A stretch of DNA of 64,000 nucleotides, taken from the NCBI GenBank assembly GCA_021234155.1, contig JAJEKV010000034.1:6244028-6308027 (forward strand), given 5' to 3'. This stretch comes from Isoetes taiwanensis. Taxonomy: Eukaryota; Streptophyta; Lycopodiopsida; Isoetales; Isoetaceae. Positions 55,936 through 64,000 of this stretch are shown here, in pieces. The notes beneath the pieces are model-generated. The model was not told the DNA's origin and made no database searches. It worked only from the letters and a program-made list of their open reading frames with translations. Both the position numbers and the translations under genes were made by a program. The first letter of the stretch is position 1. Every line of letters begins with the position of its first letter.

Positions 55936-57135
55936 ATAGGAGTCATAGATTTTAGACTAACTATGAACTCCTAAATTTGTTTTAATAATATTATATGTGT
56001 ATACTTTTATAATAATAATTGTTATCCTTTATTATAAAGTTTTAGTGTATGTCGTGCATAAAACCTTAAAACTTTCGACGGCCCAGATTTCACTTAAAAT
56101 TTTGGACGGTCCTTATCCCTAAAAAAAAAGGGGGTTATTGGGTGGGTGTTGCTATGGGCGCCGGATCTCGGATCTGCTTATGCTAGGGTTAGCCTAATCA
56201 AGAATGCAAGTCCGGCATCAGTGTTGGAACACCCTACATCAGAGGAAATTCTTTGGTTCGGGGAGTTAGCCCGAGAAAGGATTGCCTCGCCAATCATCCG
56301 CTACAAGAGGGCCATGGGTCTTCTAAAGAAGGTGATGAGGCGAAATACATAGCACATCCATTTATCTTCTCGGCTACGATAAGACATGCAAAATACATAT
56401 GTCTATTTTTTTTGTAGATAACAATTTGAGAAGAGTAGGAAGCCCGGCATCTTCATCTCGAGAGAGGATCACAAGTTCAACGGACCGGGGTAAGTTTTAT
56501 TTTGCAAGCTATGTTGTGCTTTGGAGTTCAATTATCCGGATGTCAAATTTATAGATGCGAGAACTTGCTAAAGTGAAGCATGAGAAGATTGATTGCCATA
56601 TTAGGGCACGGGAGGAGAACGAAAAAGGCTAAGGCTTTAAACAAGTAGGTGATTTATTACATAAAGCAGATTTCGGATAAGAAGCTTACGCCATTGTTTG
56701 AGGGCAAGTTCTCTTTATTTTCTTATTAGTGTGTGAATCAATAGTTGCTTTGTTTCTATGTAAGGAATCTCTGGGGTGTTCCTCAATATGGCTGAATAAT
56801 TCCTTGCATATGCCATAACTTTGTTTAAGATTTATCCAAAGTTTATGTCAATCCGAATGACCATTGGACAAATCATGACTTGGCCTAGAATTTATGAAGG
56901 ACCCATCTTTTAACAATGAAGATTATAATGCTTTTACGAGTTGACAACGGAAACAAAGCGGACAAAAACCGGCAAAATGCCATATGGAGGAGGTCAGTTC
57001 CATCTCATTGCATGTTCTTGCATTGACAAGTGCATATTGCTCCAAATGACATAATGGCTTCAATATATAGCGCAAATAGATTTCCATCGTCTGCTCCAAT
57101 CTTTTGCAACCGAGGACATGTCTTTCTTTGGGGAA
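55936..57135. other. no recognised gene
   Basis: A short frame at 56,146-56,352 (ASVLEHPTSEEILWFGELA) looks protein-like in composition but is not recognised. The rest is AT-rich with no structure seen. Confidence 0.4.
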
Positions 57136-57635
57136 TTAGAACGACAAATGTATTTTGGTATATTTGAGACATATACAATAGGAATTTGATACATGTGCGC
57201 CTAGAGTTATTTTTAGAGCTTCCCTTGAGCTTTCAATGAATAATCTTGCTTGAGAAATGGATCTTGCATTTGCAAGTTATGCCCAAATATATCGCTAGCT
57301 GGCCAAATAGTGAACATGGTTGTTTTAATTGTTGTTGGAGGTTTCAAAAAGGAGGCAATCATTTTAATGTATATCTCCGTGTTATGTATTTAGTTTAGAG
57401 TAGTTACTTGGGGTTAACCTCCATGTTTCTTTGTAGAATTAGAACGACAAATGTAACCTCCATCTTTATGCTCTGCTTTGTAGAATTAGAACAACAAAGA
57501 TATTTTGCCATATTTGACATATATACAATAGGAATTTGAAAGATGCTTGCCTAGACTTATTTATAGAGCTTTCCTTAAGCTTTCCAATGGATAATCTTGC
57601 TTGATAAATGGATCTTGCATTTACAAGATTGAGAA
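57136..57635. repeat. two ~150-bp diverged direct repeats
   Basis: The segment at about 57,138-57,280 and that at 57,477-57,630 share AATTAGAACGACAAA-like starts, ACAATAGGAATTTGA in the middle and AATGGATCTTGCATTT near the end. The start is repeated a third time at about 57,437. Similarity is roughly 80-85% by eye. Confidence 0.65.
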
Positions 57636-57745
57636 ATTATGAATAGGAGCGCCAAGTTTCTTTCATGTTTACTTGATTCTCTGTTATTTTGCGAGCATGT
57701 GGCGTTTTTGGCCTTTGAAGAATCAAGAATCATTAGAACACCTAA

Positions 57746-58379
57746 TCACGAAGAAGCATATTGGTTGTTCACACTGTGTATACTACGTGATTTAACACCA
57801 AATGGCTTGCCAGCGCCATTCAAGTCCCCAAGAATGATCGTAGTGCTATTCGGTACATATCCACCCAATGGCGTATTGGAATGCATCTGAGGGAGCATAC
57901 CTTTGGCGATAACATGGACATAAAGGTATGATGGATCCTCATGCTTTTTATTCAAGAATTTATAAAAAGCAGTGTAATATTTAGGGTTGTTCACAGTTGT
58001 CGTTCTTATTGATTCTCCTTTTGCAGCAAGGGCTTGGGTTTCTCCTTGGGCGGTTCTTGAGCAAGACTCTGTCAGGCCTATAAATCCAACCGGATTGTCT
58101 ATCCGTGAATGCAGTCTCAAAGGGCATGTTATTTTCCGGCATCTTCGCTGGCCGAAGTTTGTAGCAGAGTTGTGATGTTTGAATGGTTTTCGGCAGTTTA
58201 AACTTGGTGGAGATTATGTCTGTGCGTATTACAAATCCGCGCTTAAAGATAACTTTCATATTTTTCTTCACATCTTGCTGCGAATGTGAGGTATATGAAA
58301 GTATATTAGCCCTGGACTCCAAGATTTTTCTGTAAATTTTATTATTCTCTTCTATCTGCAGATCCTCTTGGAGCAACAT
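57746..58379 (-). pseudogene. unrecognised minus-strand coding-like region
   Basis: Two overlapping minus-strand frames (58,379-57,981 and 58,120-57,746) have protein-like composition: DVKKNMKVIFKRGFVIRTD and FKLPKTIQTSQLC in the first, YTAFYKFLNKKHEDPSYLYV and VPNSTTIILGDLNGAGKPFG in the second. A frameshift in a once-continuous frame would explain the overlap. I do not recognise the family, and no start or promoter is clear. It could also be chance. Confidence 0.25.
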
Positions 58380-60669
58380 ATATCAGAAGGTTTTTTTCCT
58401 TCAAGGTTGTACTTATGTTAACATTGCGGAATTTGTCAGGGAGATTATTGACTGAGCCACATGAGCAACTGCAATATATAATGCAACTCTGCCTTAAGGT
58501 ACAAAATCAGAATGGTAACATGTATTTGAGGCATTCCGGGGTGCTTATGTTGTGCTGGAATATGCAGTGATGGATCAAATGTCTAGGGTTACAAGACCTA
58601 ATCTTTATTAAGTTCCAAGATATTTGCCATATGGATAGGTTTTTCCAGTTTTTAAGTGTTTTACGGAATTGAACTGAACAACTGGAATATGTAAAATATT
58701 AAAGAAGTTTGATAAAAAGGTTGGTTTCAGAGTTGGAGAACATTATCCTGCAGCACGAATTAACCACCCCCACTCTCAGCTGCAGCCTATTTATGAACAG
58801 CTGGTATTTAAGTCTAGCACCATATAGAATAATTTGATGCAGTGTGCCGTGGCATAACTGCTTTTGTTATCTTTGGTGGCAAAATGTGATGTAATATAGA
58901 GTGAATCTGTATGTGTCTAGAACATGAAAGTGGAATATGAAGGCCCATATATGCATGGTTTCTGCCATTCCTTATACATCAGGTACTCAAGCTTGCATTA
59001 TTTTCTAAAAACCATGGCCCTTCTCTAGCAAATCTAGGTTGCACAATGGTAATGAGAATTTAAAAACTTCTCCTTCAAAATTGACCATTCCTCAATTTGT
59101 TATATTGGCAGGCTTTGGGTAAATTTAATCAGTGCAAAGATCTCTTTGCATGGAGGGAATGCTATATTGGCAGGCTTTAGAATGCTTAGAACTACAAAAA
59201 TTATGCAAGGTGGCAAACAAATGATTGTCGTAGATCTATATATTCAACTGCACTGCATTGCCATGTTCTTTTCCAACAATTACAATTTTACATTTAAATA
59301 TTTAATTGTATTTCAATGTCCTTTTCCAATGCCATGTTCTTTTCCAACAACTACAATATACTTCAATAATTTTCCAACAACTACTTGGATAATTATATTG
59401 TCATGTTCTTTTTCAACGACTACAACTGCCCTTGATTAATTTAGCAGCTATTAGCAGTGTTGCAAAATATATCATCATATAGAGAAGGAAATAGATAAAT
59501 TTGTTAGATCATCATATAGAGAAGGAAATAGAAAAATTTGTTAGATCGGGAAATAGGTAAATTTGTAAGATCGTATGAAAAGAAAGGGTGGAATGATGTG
59601 TGATGTGGATAAAAAGGCGGCTTCTTAAAGAACTTTCTCTCTAAAGTCCATTGCCTTTTTAACCTTTTCACCTACTGCCTTTTTCTGCCCCTTATATATG
59701 ACCTCCAAGCCTTATATTTGCAGGGGATCTAGGTCCTAGCTGTATCTTAGGCCAAAGATGGAAGACAATAATGAACACAACTTAGGTACCAAAAATCTTG
59801 GCATCATTATCAACCCTAGGGTAAGACATATTTTCTGATGCATCCAAGAAAATGTATCAATTTAACATCATGCTTTTGTTTCTGGATGCCTACAAAAAAT
59901 GATCTGACGATGTGCTCCAACACATTGCTCAATTGGAGCAATCAATCGATGATTTACATGGTTCAATGACGTCATTCGATGTGAACTTAGATGAATGCCC
60001 AGACATCACCCTCCCACAATTGAATGCATTTCAAGCTATACTTTGCCAACATCTAAATGGGCCGAATCCAAATGCATATTCTTGGCACCCGTTCATTTTT
60101 ATCCTTAGATACAAAAATTACGAGAAAAGAAAAACCAAATATACATCACAAACAACGAAATACATACAACAAAATACATAACAAAACTTGAGTTATTTAT
60201 CAACAATCTATAGGTCTGTAGGATTGCATATTGGACAATGTATGTCATGTTGTCCTATAACGAAGAAGACGAACAACTGGAGACTGAAGAGCAACAAGCA
60301 CAAAACCGGAGAGTGATGACCAACATATGCGGAGCCAACGGCCCGGGATTCGATCAAGACTTGGTAGAGATACTCAAAGAATGCACCTTGGAACTCCTCG
60401 CCACCTCACAGAGACTTTGACTATAACCTCACCTCAAACCTGCTTAGATTAACATTTTACTTCCACTCAAAATTGCTAAGAACAAGCATCACAATGTTCT
60501 ACTCAAAGCTCTCAGAGATATCGACAAAACCATCTAACATGAAGGAGATAGGTTTCTTAAACGTTCTTAAACCTTTGGAAAGTTTTCGTTATAATAAAAA
60601 GGCACAAATGTTGAATTATACTGCATGCTTTTCTCATTGTGGCTAAAACATTTACAGCCTCCCAAAGTA
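58380..60669. other. no recognised gene; minor repeats
   Basis: AT-rich. A 37-bp tandem repeat (ATCATCATATAGAGAAGG units at 59,471 and 59,508, third partial to about 59,580) and several ATGTTCTTTTCCAACAA copies (59,260-59,430) are present. A 60-codon frame at 60,238-60,420 (SYNEEDEQLETEEQQAQNRR) and a related-looking frame at 59,912-60,181 are hydrophilic and unrecognised. Confidence 0.45.
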
Positions 60670-60777
60670 TGCCTAGCAACGCTGGGCACCATTACTAGTA
60701 GCTATATAATGTTTTTATAAACTTATAAATATAGCTTTATAATTACACTAGTAATGGTGCCCAGCGTTGCTGGGCAT
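60670..60777. repeat. facing Helitron-like 3' ends or short MITE
   Basis: GCCTAGCAACGCTGGGCACC followed by ATTACTAG-T (60,671-60,699) has the hairpin-then-CTAG-T layout of a Helitron 3' end. Its reverse complement, with a perfect hairpin, lies at 60,747-60,777. Both ends are flanked by TA, so a 100-bp inverted-repeat element with TA duplication is the alternative. A third related sequence follows at 60,832. Confidence 0.5.
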
Positions 60778-60831
60778 AAGTTGGAAACTTGTGTGGCAAA
60801 AACCTGTTCAGCTCAGACTCCTTCTCATAAA

Positions 60832-60872
60832 TCTAATATAATAGAAACCAAGCCCAGCATTGCTGAGCTTTA
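60832..60872 (+). repeat. Helitron 5'-end-like sequence
   Basis: TCTAATATAATAGAAACCAA followed by the imperfect hairpin GCCCAGCATTGCTGAGC. Plant Helitrons start with TC and a similar AT-rich string. It directly precedes the pyrimidine tract. Confidence 0.35.
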
Positions 60873-60885
60873 AGAGGTTTTTGTG

Positions 60886-62355
60886 CATTCGACACCCTTC
60901 CTTTTCCCTTTGCTTTTTGCTCTATCCCGAATTTCCCCTTTTCCTCATTTCTATACACACTTTCCTTTTTTCTTTTCCTTTTTTTCCGCAGTTTTCCTAC
61001 ACGCCTTCTTTTTCCCTTCTCTATTTTGTTTCCTTTTTTTACCCACTTCTCCCTTCTTTTCCCTCTTTTCCCTTTTCCTTGTTGCCTTTGTTTTTTTTTT
61101 TGATGGACTTTTTCCCTGCCCTTTCATCCTTTTCCCACCCTTCCCATTTTCCCTTTCCTTTTCCCCTCCTTTTTTCTTTTCCTTTTCACTTTCCCTTTTT
61201 CCATGCACTTTTTTTGTTCCATTTTCCCCACCTTTTCATGTGCCCTTTTCTTCCTTTCCCCATCCTCTTCCTCTTTATCCTTTGCCCTTCCTGCTTCTCT
61301 TTTTCCATCTATTCTATTCTATTCTATTCTCCTCTTTTCTTCATGCCCCCATTTCCCTTACCTTCCCCCCTTTCCGCCTTCGTTTTCATTTTTTCTTTCA
61401 CTTCCTTTTTCATTATTTCGCCACCCTTTCGCTTTTCCCCATGCCCCTTTTCCCTTTCCTTTCCCCCTTCTTTTTCATTTTCCCTTTTCTTCTGCCTCTT
61501 TCCATTTCCTTTTCTCTACCCTTTTTTTTGCCTCTTTTCCTACTTTCCGCACCCTCTCTCCCTTTTCCACTTTCCCCTTTCCTCTTTTTCCTTTTTCTTT
61601 TTTTTCTTTTCTTTTTTCCCATGCTCTTTTTCCCCTTTCCTCGCCCTTTCCCTCTTCCTTTTTTTTTTCGTGCCCCTTTCTCATTCCTCTTCTTCTTTTT
61701 CAATTCCTTGCTCCTCACCCTTCTCCTATTCCCCTTCTCCCCCTCCCTTTTTCTCGTTTTCTGACCCTTTGCGTCTTTTTCTTTTCTCGGTCTTTTTTCC
61801 TTTCCCTTTTTTCTGAGGGACTTTTTCCTTTTTGGTTTCCTTCTTTCCCGATCCTTTCATTCTTCCTCTTTTACTTGTGCCCGTTTTCTCTTTCCTTCAC
61901 CCTTTCTCCCTTCCTTTCCTTTTCCCATGCCCTTCCCGCGTTTTTTCTCTTTTCTTTTTTTCTAAACTCGTTTCCCCTTTTTTCCCCCGCCTTTTGCTCT
62001 TCCCCCTTTTCTTTTTTCGCTTTCTTTTTTCCCCTTTCTTGACCCTTTTTTTCTTCCCTTCTTTTTCGTTCCTTTTCCCATTCTTCACCCTTTTCCCCAC
62101 TCTTTCCCTTTTTCTATGTTGTTTCCCCTTCCCTTTTCCCTTTTACCTCTTCCCCTTTTTCTCGTGCCCATTTCTCAGGTTCCCTTCCCCCCTCCCTTTT
62201 GATTTTTTCTTTCCCTTTCCCTTTTCCCATACATTTTTATCTCCACCTTTTTTCCTTTCTCATTTTCCCTTTTCCCGTGTCTTTTTCCCCCTTCATGTTC
62301 TCTCTTTCCTCCTCCATTTTCCTTTTCAGCTCTTTTCCTTTACCCTTTCCCCATA
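60886..62355. repeat. 1.47-kb polypyrimidine tract
   Basis: Almost only C and T on the + strand, in blocks such as CCCTTTTCCC and CTTTTTTTT. Short punctuations like CATGCCC, CGTGCCC or CATGTGCCC recur irregularly (about 61,202, 61,238, 61,342, 61,440, 61,620, 61,669, 61,926, 62,163). A CTATT pentamer run lies at about 61,307-61,330. Long open frames in two + frames (up to about 318 codons of Phe/Ser/Pro/Leu) are a by-product of low complexity. The punctuation suggests decayed tandem units rather than pure slippage. Confidence 0.9.
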
Positions 62356-62389
62356 AGAGATCAAAACATGACCAATCACGATGGTAGGA

Positions 62390-64000
62390 AGTTGTGCGAG
62401 AAAACTTGACCTTTGGTGAAAGAGTGCAAGGACGGATTAAGAAAGAGAAACCTTCAAATATTTTAAAAAGGAAGGTAATCTCTAATAGCAAAGAACAATT
62501 ACGCGTACCCAAAGTATAAGAAATAAGAAAAGTATAAGAAATAAGAAAAATCTTCCAGGACACGCATAATAGCCCTATTTCCGGCCATGCAAAATTTATA
62601 AAGGCCTACTTCAAGATTAGAAGTAGCTACGTCTAGCCGGATATGAAGAAGCAGATAATCAGACATATCCAAGAATGTCAGTGCAGCCAGCAGACAACGG
62701 CGGAACAATTTCGAATTCCAGGAGTTTTGGAACCTTGGGCGGTGTCAAACGCCAAGTGGGAAGTTATCAGCATGCATTTCATAGCGGGCCTTCCAAGGGC
62801 AACAAGAAGCTTGAAGCCTTGATGGTTGTGGTATATAGCTTATCAAAAGGGCACATACTTGCCGTGCCACACCATAGACACCGCCTAGGGATCTAGCAGT
62901 GTGGTCTACATAACAGTTCCTTGAGGCTGCATGGAATGCACAGGTCGATCATCACCAATAGAGATCCGAAGTTCTTTAGCGACGTTTAGCAAGACTTCTT
63001 CAACACGAGCTGCACCAACTTGTTGATGAGTTTTGCTTATCTTTTGCAGTCAAATCGGCAAAGGGACCGCACCAACACAATTTTGGAGAGCACATTGAGA
63101 AACTATGATTGGAACAAGTAATCCAAATGGACCGAGTACATCCACCTGGCCAATTAGGTACAATAATATGAAGCAAGAGGCATCGAAGATGTCTCCCCCA
63201 TGATCAGCTACAGTTATCAATGCTTGACCCTAGTCATGTGGCATAATCTAGTGCCCAAGGTGGAAGTTTCTCAACAATGGCAGCATTTATGCGGTAGCTT
63301 TTGGTAGAAGTCTGAGAGTATCTTCAACAGCATGGGCATATCTGAAAAGCCTAGCAGATAGACATAAAACTCCTCGAGAGTTGTTTTGTTGTGAGAGATA
63401 AAGTTTGGCTCAAGTAAAGGTTTAGCAAGGGAAGCTTCGCATCGGCAATTGTAAGAAGCTCGCCCTAGATGGGCCGGTCCGTTCAAGATCTTGGAGAAGA
63501 GTGGGCTCTCAGGCCTACAAGTTGGACCTCTCGGCCCACCTTAAGGTCTTCCATGTGAGTTTATTCAAAAGGCACGATCCTAACCTTCATGAGGTTTTGG
63601 ATATTCCAACTTTGTTGGAAATGATGGAGGAACAAGTTGAAATTGTGCCTGAATTACATCTTGATAAGTCATTCAAGAAGACTAGGTGATCTTAATTCCT
63701 CCAGTATTTGGTCAAGTGGAAGCACTTGCCCGTGGAAGACGCGACATGGGTATTGAAGCAGGATTTGGAGAAGCAATACCCAGAGTTCAGGAAGGAGTTT
63801 GATGGGCGAGTCGTCTCCGATTCGATCGACGCCGACTTGCCAGGAGGTTAGCTTAGTATGTTTCTTAGTTAGCCTTAAGTTCTGGCTCATGTATTCTAGT
63901 TAGTAGAGTGCATGTGCCAGGATCTTGGAACGTGTGCGCGATGATGGGATACGCCTTTAAGGCATTCTCTAGGCCAACACGCACCAAGAGGTGCGCATGA
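62390..64000 (+). pseudogene. decayed chromovirus integrase to chromodomain (with R3)
   Basis: From 62,390 it follows the RNase H-integrase region of the chromovirus at 22.9-23.4 kb, with stops: EREAFKYFKKEGNL, HNSPISGHAKFIKAYFKI, a zinc region with CQCSQQ where the intact copy has CQLCQQ, and NAKWEVISMHFIAGLP, in which the first catalytic Asp reads His. From 62,916 it is nearly identical to blocks R1 and R2 (second catalytic Asp region, LFKRHDPNLHEVLD, chromodomain-like YLVKWKHLPVEDATWV, then the non-coding tail with CGATGATGGGAT). It runs off the window. It is the most complete copy and shows what lay upstream of R1 and R2 before truncation. Confidence 0.85.

Noticed and set aside
60860-62356. 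Several long overlapping open frames on the + strand (up to about 318 codons)
   Set aside because: They arise from a nearly pure C/T strand lacking stop codons; composition is only Phe/Ser/Pro/Leu and two frames are open at once.

Overview
This looks like a repeat-dense stretch of nuclear DNA from a land plant with a large genome. The evidence is plant-type Ty3 (chromovirus and Tat-like), Ty1/copia and L1-type elements, a decayed plant-type cation/calcium exchanger copy, intron-like signals and eukaryotic promoter signals. A fern or other non-flowering plant fits the element types, but this is inference and the species cannot be named from the sequence. No intact ordinary host gene is evident. 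Nearly every recognisable coding stretch belongs to a transposable element, and most carry stops or frameshifts.

Layout. 0-6 kb: a decayed gag on the minus strand, an L1-type reverse transcriptase remnant, short tandem repeats and a tRNA-derived SINE-like piece. 6.1-11.2 kb: a nearly full-length LINE (ORF1 with coiled coil and RRM-like part, endonuclease, RT) with a conserved 3' stem-loop and a TATTC tail; a second 3' part lies at 29.2-30.4 kb. 12.7-13.5 kb: a CCX-like exchanger pseudogene. 13.7-14.1 kb: a foldback MITE.

16.3-28.6 kb is the most interesting block. Two long intact ORFs on the + strand precede a chromovirus gag-pol on the same strand. The first is 300 aa and ends in a clear histone H3 fold behind a long non-H3 tail. 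The second is 507 aa with an acidic segment and is unrecognised. No LTR lies between these ORFs and gag, so they may be extra genes of a large LTR retrotransposon whose integrase ends in a chromodomain. Two 67-bp palindromes lie between the ORFs. The 3' end holds a hAT-like insertion with an 8-bp duplication, then a polypurine tract and a 1.67-kb LTR.

28.6-34 kb: an L1 3' end, the second LINE copy and a decayed minus-strand Ty3 element. 34.1-38.5 kb: a minus-strand copia element split by a 2.47-kb Ty3 LTR with a 5-bp target duplication (CCTGA).

40-54 kb: a Tat-like Ty3 element (LTR, PBS, gag, pol, LTR). Its pol places an archaeal-type RNase H between protease and RT, and the usual RNase H after RT has lost catalytic residues. 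Its gag is interrupted by a 1.2-kb foldback element built from GGGTTCGC/GCGAACCC hairpins. A partial second gag (40.0-42.1 kb) and repeated LTR-copia-chromovirus blocks show rearrangement of the locus, or an assembly problem.

56-62.4 kb: mostly unrecognised AT-rich sequence, Helitron-like ends, and a 1.5-kb almost pure pyrimidine tract. 62.4-64 kb: a decayed chromovirus integrase and chromodomain running off the window.
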